A stretch of 64,000 nucleotides of DNA. It comes from an uncultured Oscillospiraceae bacterium. GTDB lineage: Bacteria; Bacillota; Clostridia; Oscillospirales; Ruminococcaceae. Position 1 is the stretch's first letter. Every line of letters starts with the position of its first letter. Below are positions 42,977 to 51,412 of the stretch, one piece after another. The position numbers were made by a program, and so were the translations under genes. The stretch covers positions 1 through 64,000 of the forward strand of contig CAJTSZ010000001.1 of the NCBI GenBank assembly GCA_910578755.1. Reading direction: 5' to 3'. The notes under the pieces are model-generated. The model was not told where the DNA came from and did not search any database. It was given only the letters and a program-made list of their open reading frames with translations.

Positions 42977-45025
42977 TTGAAGCTGTTTAACAATATCGTC
43001 TCGGCCTTTGTGGTAGCAGTTATTTTCCTAATTATTATCCCGCTGCCCACCTGGCTGTTGGACTTTATGTTCATAACAAACCTTACCGTGTCGCTGGTGC
43101 TCCTGCTGCTCACCATGTATATTAAGGAGTCTTTGGAAATTTCCATCTATCCATCCTTGCTCCTGATTACAACCCTGTTCCGCCTGGCGCTGAACATTTC
43201 CTCCACCAGGAATATTTTGGGCAACAACGGCTACGCCGGCGAGGTTGTTAAAACCTTTGGTGAGTTTGTTATCCAAGGTAATGTAGTAATTGGTCTTGTA
43301 ATATTCCTAATTATTGTTTTAGTGCAGTTTATTGTTATTACAAAAGGTTCCGAGCGTGTGGCCGAAGTTTCCGCCCGTTTTACCTTGGACGCTATGCCCG
43401 GTAAACAGATGGCTATTGACGCAGACTTAAGCTCCGGCTTAATTGATGAGCAAACTGCCCGTGTCCGCCGTTCCAACATCCAGCGCGAGGCGGATTTCTT
43501 CGGCGCTATGGACGGTGCCTCCAAGTTTGTAAAGGGCGACGCTATTATTTCCTTGGTGGTTACTTTTATTAACCTCATCGGCGGTATTGCCATTGGTTTT
43601 ATTAACGGTGTTGGTACCTTTCAGGAAATTGTTCAAATTTATTCTGTCGCCACTGTGGGCGACGGCTTAATGTCCCAGATTCCGGCGCTGTTAATTTCCG
43701 TTGCAACCGGTATGATCGTTACCCGTTCCGCTTCGGAAGCTAACCTAAACGAGGATGTAATCCACCAGTTCTCCGGCCAGCCTATGGTGCTTATTATGGC
43801 GGGCCTTGCTATGACTACCTTCTGCTTTATTGGTTTCCCTGTGCCCCAGGTGCTTACCATGTCGGTATTTTTAATTACGTTAGGCGTAGTTTTAATGCGC
43901 AAAAGCAAAAGCGCGCCTGTGGCCGCCCAAGAGGCCCCCACAGTTACCGAAGAGGTTACCAGCGAGGCAGATTACTATAAAAATATCGACAATGTGTACG
44001 GCCTGCTTAATGTGGACCAGGTTTCCATGGAATTTGGCTACAGCTTAATCCCCTTGGTGGATGAAGCCAGCGGCGGCAGCTTTGTAGACCGTGTCGTTAT
44101 GTTCCGTAAGCAGTTTGCCCAGGAAATGGGCCTTGTTTTTCCCTCTGTCCGCTTAAAGGACAGCGGGCAGCTAAACCCAAACCAGTATTCCATTAGCATT
44201 AAAGGGGAACAGGTGGCCCAAGGCGAGGTTTTGGTGGACCACTACTTGGCCCTGGCCTCAGACCCAGCCCACGATACCATTGAAGGTATTGAAACCATTG
44301 AGCCTGCCTTTGGCATTGCGGCAAAATGGATCAGCGAGGACCGCCGTGTGAAGGCGGAATTGGCTGGCTATACCTTAATCGACCCTACCTCTGTTATTAT
44401 TACCCACTTGTCCGAAGTAATTAAAGCCCACGCCCATGAACTGCTGAACCGGCAGGAAGTAAACAACATCCTGGCCAACCTGCGTAAAACCAATGAGTCC
44501 ATTGTTAACGATACCATTCCCAATATTATTGCCATTGGCACCCTGCAAAAAATCCTTTGCAACCTGCTGCGGGAAGGCGTGCCAATAAGGGACAGTGAAA
44601 CCGTATTGGAAACCCTTGCCGATTATGGCGCTACCGTAAAGGATATGGATATGCTCACCGAATATGTGCGGCAATCCTTAAAACGCACCATTACCCACCG
44701 CTTTGCGGAGGCAGGGCAGTTAAAGGTAATCAGCTTGGACGCCAATATTGAAAACCAGATTATGGGTGCTGTAAAAAAGGTGGATAATGGTTCCTACCTT
44801 GCCCTGGACCCGCAGACAATACAGGGGATTGTAAGCGCAACAAACCGGGAAATCGAAAAAATCAAGGACTTGGTTACCGTTCCCATTGTTTTAACCTCCC
44901 CCATTGTCCGCATCTATTTCAAAAAGCTGGTGGACCAGTTTTACCCCAATACAGTGGTGCTGTCGTTTAACGAAATTGACCCGGATATTAAAATTCAGGC
45001 ATTGGGAAACATCACTTTGGAATAA
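42977..45025 (+). CDS. flhA: Flagellar export gate protein FlhA
   Basis: A 682-residue nonameric export gate subunit. About eight membrane segments (1-320), with the FHIPEP-family loop DAMPGKQMAIDADLSSGLIDE, RREADFFGAMDGASKFVKGDAI-type sequence, then a long cytoplasmic domain that docks chaperone-cargo pairs. TTG start with GAAGGAT nearby. In Bacillus flhF and flhG follow; here fliA comes next after 21 bases. Confidence 0.96.
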   Translation: MKLFNNIVSAFVVAVIFLIIIPLPTWLLDFMFITNLTVSLVLLLLTMYIKESLEISIYPSLLLITTLFRLALNISSTRNILGNNGYAGEVVKTFGEFVIQGNVVIGLVIFLIIVLVQFIVITKGSERVAEVSARFTLDAMPGKQMAIDADLSSGLIDEQTARVRRSNIQREADFFGAMDGASKFVKGDAIISLVVTFINLIGGIAIGFINGVGTFQEIVQIYSVATVGDGLMSQIPALLISVATGMIVTRSASEANLNEDVIHQFSGQPMVLIMAGLAMTTFCFIGFPVPQVLTMSVFLITLGVVLMRKSKSAPVAAQEAPTVTEEVTSEADYYKNIDNVYGLLNVDQVSMEFGYSLIPLVDEASGGSFVDRVVMFRKQFAQEMGLVFPSVRLKDSGQLNPNQYSISIKGEQVAQGEVLVDHYLALASDPAHDTIEGIETIEPAFGIAAKWISEDRRVKAELAGYTLIDPTSVIITHLSEVIKAHAHELLNRQEVNNILANLRKTNESIVNDTIPNIIAIGTLQKILCNLLREGVPIRDSETVLETLADYGATVKDMDMLTEYVRQSLKRTITHRFAEAGQLKVISLDANIENQIMGAVKKVDNGSYLALDPQTIQGIVSATNREIEKIKDLVTVPIVLTSPIVRIYFKKLVDQFYPNTVVLSFNEIDPDIKIQALGNITLE

Positions 45026-45046
45026 GAAAGGAGACAGGGAGCCGTT

Positions 45047-45829
45047 ATGCCAGTAGAATTACAGACAGACCAGCAGCTTACTGCTGAGGAAGCGGAACGG
45101 CTTGTGCGGGAGTACAAGCAAAACGGTTCTCAAGAACTTCGTAACCAGTTAGTGATGCATTACAGTTATATTGCAAAAGGCGTTGTTAACCGTATGGGCA
45201 GCACCTTTTACAAGTACGCTACGGCGGAAGAGATGATACACCAGGGGGTAATTTCCCTCATCGACAGCTTGGAACGCTTTGACCCCAATAAAGATGTAAA
45301 GTTTTCTACCTACGCTTTTACCAAGGTGCGCGGCGCCATTATCGATTATGTCCGTAAGCAGGATTGGCTCCCCCGCCGTATCCGAAAGGCGGATATTCAA
45401 ATCAGCAAAGTGGAAGCAGAATTGACAGGGCGGCTGGGAAGGGCCCCAACCCGCGCCGAAATGGCGGAAGCAATGGGGATGAAGCCCAAGGAATACGATA
45501 AATGTGTTTACGAGGTTTCAGGGGAAACACAGTACTCCTTTGAAGCCCTCATAGCCTCCCCCTCCTCCTCCCATCCCTCCACAGCCTATATGGATGAGTT
45601 TGACCCCCAGCATAATGTGGACCAGGAGGAGTTCCGCAAGGTGCTGGCAAATGCCATAGATTCCTTAAACGAGCAGGAACGCACCGTGCTTTCCCTTTAT
45701 TACTACGAAAACCTCAGTATGAAGGAAATCGGGAAGGTAATGCATGTAAGCGAACAGCGCATCGGGCAAATCAACCGGAAGCTGCTGAATAAATTGCGGG
45801 ATAAGTTGTCCCAGTTTGTGAAAGGGTGA
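45047..45829 (+). CDS. fliA: RNA polymerase sigma factor FliA/SigD
   Basis: A 260-residue group 3 sigma factor that reads late flagellar and chemotaxis genes. Region 2 has DLxHQGVISLIDSLERFDPNKDVKFSTYA-type sequence (about 62-90), region 3 LGRAPTRAEMAEAMG, and region 4 the helix-turn-helix SMKEIGKVMHVSEQRIGQI (about 224-242). AGAAAGGAGA site. It lies mid-operon, so early-gene transcription makes the factor that later reads SigD promoters. Candidate target boxes are at 22511, 23879, 53557, 55401 and 59457. Confidence 0.95.
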   Translation: MPVELQTDQQLTAEEAERLVREYKQNGSQELRNQLVMHYSYIAKGVVNRMGSTFYKYATAEEMIHQGVISLIDSLERFDPNKDVKFSTYAFTKVRGAIIDYVRKQDWLPRRIRKADIQISKVEAELTGRLGRAPTRAEMAEAMGMKPKEYDKCVYEVSGETQYSFEALIASPSSSHPSTAYMDEFDPQHNVDQEEFRKVLANAIDSLNEQERTVLSLYYYENLSMKEIGKVMHVSEQRIGQINRKLLNKLRDKLSQFVKG

Positions 45830-45836
45830 TACAAAA

Positions 45837-46598
45837 ATGTTAAGAGGATTTTATACAGCTGCCTCCGGAATTTTAACACAGGAGCGCACGCTCAATGTGT
45901 TAACCAATAACATGGCCAATGTGAATACCCCAGGATTTCGGGCCTCCAGGGTGGTTACCACCACCTTTGAGCACGAGTTTTTAACCCGTATTGAAGGGGA
46001 AAACATCGGCGCCATTGGCAAGGGCGCGCCAATTCGCATGGTTTCAGACGTGCCTGTCCGCTTTGACCCCAGTATGCTGGAGGAAAGCGGCCGCCCTTAC
46101 GATGTAGCCCTTGACGGCCAGGGTTTCTTTAATATACAGGCCACAGGGGAAAACGATAACGGCCAGTATTTAACCCGCAACGGCAGCTTTGACATAAACG
46201 AGCAAAACCAGCTGGTGCTGCCAGGGGTTGGCCTTGTGTTAGGCCGCGGCGGCCCCATTACCCTGGAAACCTCCGACTTTACTGTGGAGGACGATGGTTC
46301 CATTTACGATGGCGCCGGCCGTTATGTGGATACCCTCCTTGTTACCCTGCCCCCGGAGGACGCACAGCTGGAACAGGTGCAAAACGGCCTCTACCGCACA
46401 GAAAATATGGACGACAACTTGGAGGTAGGCGGTGAAACAAAGCGTGTCCAGGGTTGGATAGAACGTTCCAATATCGACGTTAACCGGGAATACGCCATGG
46501 TAATGGAGGCCCAGCGGGCATTCCAGGCGTGCAGCACCGCCCTGAAAATTATTGATGATATTGACCAAAAAGCAGCGACGCAAATTGCGTCCTTGTAA
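45837..46598 (+). CDS. Flagellar basal-body rod protein, FlgF/FlgG type (first)
   Basis: A 253-residue rod protein. N-terminal MLRGFYTAASGILTQERTLN with NNMANVNTPGFRASR and C-terminal AMVMEAQRAFQACSTALKIID are the usual polymerisation helices. FlgF and FlgG (FlhO/FlhP in Bacillus) are hard to separate by eye; the YAMVMEAQRAFQ tail fits a distal-rod protein. It begins 7 bases after fliA and is followed by a 60-base gap with a perfect palindrome. Confidence 0.9.
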   Translation: MLRGFYTAASGILTQERTLNVLTNNMANVNTPGFRASRVVTTTFEHEFLTRIEGENIGAIGKGAPIRMVSDVPVRFDPSMLEESGRPYDVALDGQGFFNIQATGENDNGQYLTRNGSFDINEQNQLVLPGVGLVLGRGGPITLETSDFTVEDDGSIYDGAGRYVDTLLVTLPPEDAQLEQVQNGLYRTENMDDNLEVGGETKRVQGWIERSNIDVNREYAMVMEAQRAFQACSTALKIIDDIDQKAATQIASL

Positions 46599-46607
46599 TT
46601 ATTAAAA

Positions 46608-46634
46608 TGGAATAACCACAAAGTGGTTATTCCA
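46608..46634. repeat. Perfect 12-bp palindrome between the two rod genes
   Basis: TGGAATAACCAC (46608-46619), AAA, GTGGTTATTCCA (46623-46634). Read on the other strand it is a close match (22 of 27 by eye) to the palindrome at 9708-9734. There is no T-run, so it is not a standard terminator. Confidence 0.9.
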
Positions 46635-46658
46635 AAACAGGAAGGACCGTGATGAAAG

Positions 46659-47411
46659 ATGAATATTTCGTTTTATAACGGTGTTTCGGGTATGCTGGCT
46701 TACCAGGAAAGCATGAGCCGAATCTCCCACAACATAGCAAACACCAATACCATTGGCTTTAAGCCGGACCGTTCTAACTTCAGCGACCTGCTGTATACCC
46801 GTATGGCAGTAAACAGCGAGGAACAGCCTTTAACAGGCCATGGTGTAAAAATTGAGGATAGCCAGCTGGTTTACCGCCAGGGAGCAGTTTTGCAAACAGG
46901 CCTGGATTTGGATTATGCCTTAATTGGCGATGGTTTTTTTGCAGTGGAACGCCCCAGCGGCAATATTGAGTACACCCGCAACGGCGCCTTCGACATTAGC
47001 ATCGAAGGCAACAAAGGGTACTTGGTAACCGCGGATGGTTCCCATGTACTGGATGCGGCAGGCCGTCCTATTGAGCTTCAGCGGGATTCTGCCGACGGCC
47101 CATTTGACCTTTCCGGCCTGGAGGAACAGCTGGGTATTTACGATTTCCCTAATCCCTTTGGCCTGGAACATTCCACAGGAAACTGCTTTGCAGCAACCGA
47201 AACCTCTGGCGAGGCTGTGGTAGTTACCCTTGGCAGCGGCGCCGCATTTGAAAGGGAATACCGCTTGCTCCCAGGTGCGGTGGAACAGTCCGCTGTGGAA
47301 CTTTCAGACGAAATGGTAAATGTAATTACCACCCAAAAGGCATTCCAATTTAACGCCAAAATGGTTCAGACAGCAGACCAGCTGGAAGAAATTATCAATA
47401 ATCTGCGGTAA
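46659..47411 (+). CDS. Flagellar basal-body rod protein, FlgF/FlgG type (second)
   Basis: A 250-residue paralogue of the previous gene. N-terminal ISFYNGVSGMLAYQESMSRI and ANTNTIGFKPDRSNF, then YALIGDGFFAVERPSGNIEY and C-terminal MVNVITTQKAFQFNAKMVQT. With its neighbour it supplies the distal rod. ATG with GGAAGGACC at 9-15 bases. Confidence 0.9.
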   Translation: MNISFYNGVSGMLAYQESMSRISHNIANTNTIGFKPDRSNFSDLLYTRMAVNSEEQPLTGHGVKIEDSQLVYRQGAVLQTGLDLDYALIGDGFFAVERPSGNIEYTRNGAFDISIEGNKGYLVTADGSHVLDAAGRPIELQRDSADGPFDLSGLEEQLGIYDFPNPFGLEHSTGNCFAATETSGEAVVVTLGSGAAFEREYRLLPGAVEQSAVELSDEMVNVITTQKAFQFNAKMVQTADQLEEIINNLR

Positions 47412-47428
47412 AGTAGGGGGAGAGTTTC

Positions 47429-48052
47429 TTGGCACTGAATACATATGACGATTTAAATGATATCCATATCGACGTTTTGCGCGAAATTGGCAATATTGGT
47501 TCCGGCAATGCCGCCTCTGCCCTTGCTTCCATGCTGGCCCGCCAGGTAAGCATTTCGGTTCCGATTGTTCGTATTTTGGATTACGAGCAGGTTGTGGAGG
47601 AGCTTGGCGGCCCAGAACAGATGATTGTAGGCCTCCTGCTTTCCTTGGAAGGCGATGTTAAGGGCATGATTATGTTCCTGCTGCACCAAAATTTTGCCAA
47701 TATGACCCTCAGCGCCCTAATGGGTGCCGATGTCCCAGAGGATGCAGAAATGGATGAAATGGCGTATTCCGCAATACAGGAGGTTGCTAATATTATGGCA
47801 GCATCCTTTGTCAATGCTATTTCAGAAATGACAGGGCTTACTATCAATATTACTGTGCCTTCCATGTGTGTGGATATGCTGGGTGCAATTTTAAGTGTGC
47901 CTGCTATCCATTATGCCAACATCAGCGACAAAATTGTATTTATCCAGGATGAATTCAGCAGCCAAGACCTGCACGCGCCCAACCATGTTCTGCTGATTCC
48001 GGATGTGGAGTCGCTGGGCAAGATTATGACCAACCTGGGGATAGAGCTATGA
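47429..48052 (+). CDS. cheC: CheY-P phosphatase CheC
   Basis: A 207-residue chemotaxis phosphatase. Both ExxN active sites are present: LREIGNIGSGNAASAL (about residue 14) and IQEVANIMAASFVNAI (about 113). It works with CheD, encoded next with a 4-base overlap. TTG start with GGGGGAGAG. CheC and CheD here lie within the fla operon, away from cheA. Confidence 0.95.
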   Translation: MALNTYDDLNDIHIDVLREIGNIGSGNAASALASMLARQVSISVPIVRILDYEQVVEELGGPEQMIVGLLLSLEGDVKGMIMFLLHQNFANMTLSALMGADVPEDAEMDEMAYSAIQEVANIMAASFVNAISEMTGLTINITVPSMCVDMLGAILSVPAIHYANISDKIVFIQDEFSSQDLHAPNHVLLIPDVESLGKIMTNLGIEL

Positions 48053-48534
48053 GTCAAGTGATTAAGGTAGGTATTTCAGATTTAAACGTTGCCCGCAGCC
48101 CCGACGCACTGGTAACCTTTGCGTTGGGTTCCTGCGTTGGAATATGCCTTTACGACAGAGCAAGAAAAATTGCAGGTCTTTCCCATATTATGCTGCCTTC
48201 CAGCACCATGAACCGGGACCCAAAACAGGCATACCGCTTTGCGGATACAGCTATTGTTATTTTGGTACAAAAAATGGTTGCCGCCGGGGCGGATAAGCGG
48301 CGCCTTACAGCAAAAATTGCAGGGGGAGCTAAAATGTTCGCTTCCGTGTCGGACAGTTCTCTCTCCAATATTGGCATGCGGAATGTAATGGCAGTAAAAG
48401 AAACCCTGCTGAAACTGGGTATACCTATTATTGCAGAGGATACCGGCAAAGATTTTGGCCGTACAGTTTATTTTTATGCGGAGGATGGAAAAATGCAGGT
48501 AAAATCCGCTAAAATGGGCGAGTGGACTCTGTAG
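48049..48534 (+). CDS. cheD: Chemoreceptor glutamine deamidase CheD
   Basis: A 161-residue enzyme deamidating receptor glutamines and activating CheC. The catalytic Cys lies in ALGSCVGICLYD, the His in AGLSHIMLP, and a conserved Thr in the AKIAGGAKMF region nearby. ATG overlaps the cheC stop. Last gene of the operon; a strong terminator follows. Confidence 0.95.
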   Translation: MSQVIKVGISDLNVARSPDALVTFALGSCVGICLYDRARKIAGLSHIMLPSSTMNRDPKQAYRFADTAIVILVQKMVAAGADKRRLTAKIAGGAKMFASVSDSSLSNIGMRNVMAVKETLLKLGIPIIAEDTGKDFGRTVYFYAEDGKMQVKSAKMGEWTL

Positions 48535-48562
48535 TGCTAATAGATACTTTAATTATAAAAAA

Positions 48563-48614
48563 TAGTGCGGTTTTCCCCCGTGGATCTGCTACGGAGGAAA
48601 ACCGCACTTTTTTT
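48563..48614 (+). terminator. Terminator of the fla/che operon
   Basis: Stem AGTGCGGTTTTCC with its complement around an inner loop, followed by TTTTTTT. It lies about 30 bases past the cheD stop codon. Confidence 0.9.
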
Positions 48615-48623
48615 GGCCCTCCA

Positions 48624-48708
48624 CCCCAATAGAACAATCTTGAAAGTGCCTCCCGCGCTTCCAAAGGAAAAACAGGGTTATGGGGGAAGCACTATAACCC
48701 TGTTTTTT
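48624..48708. repeat. Dispersed element plus second hairpin
   Basis: CCCCAATAG at 48624 starts a stretch resembling the one at 16434. It runs into a second strong hairpin AAAAACAGGGTTAT/ATAACCCTGTTTTT (48668-48708) with a T-run, which could be a backup terminator. Confidence 0.6.
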
Positions 48709-48788
48709 GAAAATTTTTAAAGTTTTGGTGTCAGCCATCCCTTTTCCCAGCTGCTGCCCCTCTTTTCAATACTTTTTTGAGGCAACCC

Positions 48789-48844
48789 GGAGTTTTGCGT
48801 GGTTTTGTGTGGTTTTACGTGGTTTTTCGTGGTTTTTCGTGGTG
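48789..48844 (+). repeat. 10-bp tandem repeat array
   Basis: About five copies of GTGGTTTTNC with a strict 10-base period (starts 48799, 48809, 48819, 48829, plus degenerate 48789 and 48839). Non-coding; it lies between the two convergent motility units. Confidence 0.9.
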
Positions 48845-48870
48845 CTTCCACCCGTCCTTTTCTTATAAAT

Positions 48871-48912
48871 GCAAAATTCTGGCAATCAGTAAGTGATTGC
48901 CAGAATTTTTTG
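48871..48912. terminator. Bidirectional terminator between cheD and cheB
   Basis: Stem AAAATTCTGGCAATCA/TGATTGCCAGAATTTT with a 5-base loop and T-run. It serves mainly the minus-strand cheA-W-R-B unit that ends at 48971. Confidence 0.85.
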
Positions 48913-48970
48913 TCCACTTTAAATTTAAAAGTATCCCTTGTTACGGTTGTCCTTTGGCAGGGTCTTTATT

Positions 48971-50029
48971 CTACCTTACCGGGGAATTAAGGTGGCGGAT
49001 AATTTCCGAACCAATATCCCCCAAGGGAAGCTGCTTCTGCACGCCGCCAATGTTGAATGCTACCATTGGCATACCATAAACAATGCAGCTGTCCTTATCC
49101 TGCCCAACAGTGTAAGCGCCGGCCTTGCGCATTTTTAACAGGCCGTTGGCGCCGTCCGCGCCCATACCGGTGAGGATAACGCCCATGGCGTTGGGGCCGG
49201 CAACATCGGCAACGGAGTCAAACAGAACATCAACAGAAGGGCAATGGCCGCTTACCTTGGGCCCATGCTCGCTTCTTACGTAGTAACCCTTTACATCCTT
49301 TGCAAGGCGAAGATGAAAGTCCCCTGCACCAATAATGATTTTACCAGTTTCCACCCGGTCGCCGGGGGCTGCTTCCTTCACCGACATTTTACAAATGCGG
49401 TCCAAACGCTGGGCATACATATTGGTAAAAACCGGGGGCATGTGCTGTACAATAACAATTCCCGGCGTTGTTTCCGGAAGGTCCTTTACCACCTCAAGTA
49501 TGGCCTCTGTGCCGCCAGTAGAAGCGCCAATAGCAATTACAATATTGCGGTTAATATTGCTGGAAAGGGCCATGGGCCGAAGGGTGGGAAGCGGCGTTTG
49601 GTGAGGATGGGGCTTGCCAACCCGGGCGGTGGAAGCAATTTTAACCTTCACCGTCAGTTCCGCCATAAAGCGCTTCATTCCGTTGGGGTCCTTAACATCA
49701 GGCTTGCGGACAAAGTCCACAGCGCCAGCGCCCAATGCATCCAAAACCCGAATAGGGGCGGAGCTTACAACAACAACAGGCACAGGGTTAACAGGCATTA
49801 ACCGCTTTAAAAAGTCAATGCCGTTAAGCTTGGGCATTTCCACGTCCAAGGTTACAACATCGGGGTGCAGGGCTTTAATTTTATCCATGGCGTCCATGGC
49901 ATCCACCGCCATGCCAACCACTTCAATTCTTTGGTCGGCAGAAAGGGCGGTTTCCAAAGCCTTGCGGAAGAACAAGGAATCATCAACAATTAACAGCCGA
50001 ATCTTTTTAGTAATGGGAGTTATAGCCAT
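48971..50029 (-). CDS. cheB: Chemotaxis methylesterase CheB
   Basis: A 352-residue enzyme removing methyl groups from receptors. The receiver domain (about 10-125) has LLIVDDSLFFR, phospho-acceptor in VVTLDVEMPKLNG and SSAP. The esterase domain (about 160-350) has the catalytic Ser in GASTGGTEAI, His in IVQHMPPVFT and Asp in GMGADGANGL. The ATG at 50029 was chosen for the N-terminus; the longer frame overlaps cheR. It follows cheR by 4 bases. Confidence 0.96.
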   Translation of the reverse strand: MAITPITKKIRLLIVDDSLFFRKALETALSADQRIEVVGMAVDAMDAMDKIKALHPDVVTLDVEMPKLNGIDFLKRLMPVNPVPVVVVSSAPIRVLDALGAGAVDFVRKPDVKDPNGMKRFMAELTVKVKIASTARVGKPHPHQTPLPTLRPMALSSNINRNIVIAIGASTGGTEAILEVVKDLPETTPGIVIVQHMPPVFTNMYAQRLDRICKMSVKEAAPGDRVETGKIIIGAGDFHLRLAKDVKGYYVRSEHGPKVSGHCPSVDVLFDSVADVAGPNAMGVILTGMGADGANGLLKMRKAGAYTVGQDKDSCIVYGMPMVAFNIGGVQKQLPLGDIGSEIIRHLNSPVR

Positions 50030-50033
50030 CCTG

Positions 50034-50897
50034 TTACCCCCTTCTTTGGTAAATAGCCGGCTGAACATAAGTATAACGGTTGCCGGTACCGCTGATGCTT
50101 TCGGAATGGCCAATAAACAAATACCCGCCTTCCGCGGTCCAATCATAGAATTTGTTTACCAGCTGGGCCTTTGTATCTGCATCAAAATAAATCATTACAT
50201 TACGGCAAAAAATAAGATCAAATGGTTTTTTAAAATGGAATGGTTCCATTAAGTTGCCCGGACGGAAAATAACCTCCTTGCGTAAGCGGTCGCAAATTTG
50301 GAACCGTCCGTCCGGCAGGGCTGTTAAATATTTTGTGCGCCATTTGGCAGGTAGGTCCTTTAGTTCGTCCGCAGTATAAATGCCTTTTTGCGCCTTGGAA
50401 AGCACATTCATGGAAATATCGGTAGCCAAAATGGTGGTGTCCCAATCTTTTTTTCGCGGGCCAAAGTACTCGTCAATAACCATGGCTGTATTGTAGGCCT
50501 CCTGGCCAGTGGAACAGCCGGCGCTCCATATGCGGAAAACATGGTCCCGCCTTGTTTTTTCCAAATAGGGGAGCACATACTGGGTTAAGTAACTAAAATG
50601 TTCGTTTTCACGCATGAAATAAGACAAGTTGGTTGTCAGTTTGTTAAGAAGGGTGACAATTTCGGTTCCTGCCTTATCCTTAAATACAACGTCAATGTAT
50701 TGCTGGAAATTAGTAAGCCCCCGGCGGTGCAGCTCCGGAGTTAAACGGCTTTCAATTAAAACCTTTTTTTTGGTAAGGTCAACGCCGTATTTTGATTTTA
50801 CAAAGTTAGAAAGTGTTTGAAACTCTTTGTCGGTCATGCGGACAATACGCTCTTGGGCTGCGTCCGTAGCCTTAGGAGTTGTTGGTTGGTTAATCAC
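50034..50897 (-). CDS. cheR: Chemotaxis methyltransferase CheR
   Basis: A 287-residue SAM-dependent methyltransferase acting on receptor glutamates. N-terminal helical domain (about 20-85), then the SAM-binding domain with FRIWSAGCSTGQEAYNTAM and LATDISMNVLSKAQKGIY and DLIFCRNVMIYFD. GTG at 50897 after GGAAGGGGAAA is preferred; a TTG six codons upstream has no site. It lies between cheW and cheB. Confidence 0.95.
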   Translation of the reverse strand: MINQPTTPKATDAAQERIVRMTDKEFQTLSNFVKSKYGVDLTKKKVLIESRLTPELHRRGLTNFQQYIDVVFKDKAGTEIVTLLNKLTTNLSYFMRENEHFSYLTQYVLPYLEKTRRDHVFRIWSAGCSTGQEAYNTAMVIDEYFGPRKKDWDTTILATDISMNVLSKAQKGIYTADELKDLPAKWRTKYLTALPDGRFQICDRLRKEVIFRPGNLMEPFHFKKPFDLIFCRNVMIYFDADTKAQLVNKFYDWTAEGGYLFIGHSESISGTGNRYTYVQPAIYQRRG

Positions 50898-50918
50898 CTT
50901 GTTTTCCCCTTCCAAGCA

Positions 50919-51392
50919 TTAGTACAGCTGCAAATCACTTTGGAAAAACTTTTTGCAGTCGATGTTCAAAATTACTTTATCGCCTATTTTGGCAATGGAA
51001 GACAAATAGCAATTTCCCGATTTGCCCAAATCCGGGGGCTCGTTGCTTTCTCCGTCCCCTATGGAAACAACTTCGGCAACAAGGTCTACAATAAGCCCCA
51101 CCTGCATATCCTCCACCATAACCACAATAACGCAGGTTTTACCGTCATAAGCGCGCTCCGGCTGGTCAAATTTCAGCCGGACATCAATGACTGGAACAAC
51201 CTTTCCGCGCAGGTTAATAATTCCTTTTATGTAGGATGGAAGGGAAGGAACCGGGGTAATTGGCTGTACGCTAATGATTTCAATAACATTCAGCAGTTCA
51301 ATTCCATAAATTGTTTGACCAATATAAAAGGTTAAAAAGCGGCCCCGTAAATCATCAGCTTGGTCCACAGCGGCCATAGCCACACTACTCAT
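50919..51392 (-). CDS. cheW: Chemotaxis adaptor CheW
   Basis: A 157-residue coupling protein between receptors and CheA. The CheW/SH3-like fold is evident from FLTFYIGQTIYGIELLNVIE, ITPVPSLPSYIKGIINLRGKV and VVPVIDVRLKF. ATG at 51392 with AAAGGAG nine bases upstream; a TTG two codons earlier is too close. It follows cheA by 20 bases. Confidence 0.95.
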   Translation of the reverse strand: MSSVAMAAVDQADDLRGRFLTFYIGQTIYGIELLNVIEIISVQPITPVPSLPSYIKGIINLRGKVVPVIDVRLKFDQPERAYDGKTCVIVVMVEDMQVGLIVDLVAEVVSIGDGESNEPPDLGKSGNCYLSSIAKIGDKVILNIDCKKFFQSDLQLY

Positions 51393-51412
51393 AGTCAATC
51401 GCTCCTTTCCTA

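Noticed and set aside
48717..48917. 66-codon minus-strand frame rich in Lys and Thr
   Set aside because: It begins inside a terminator hairpin and its composition comes from the decamer repeat; no ribosome site.
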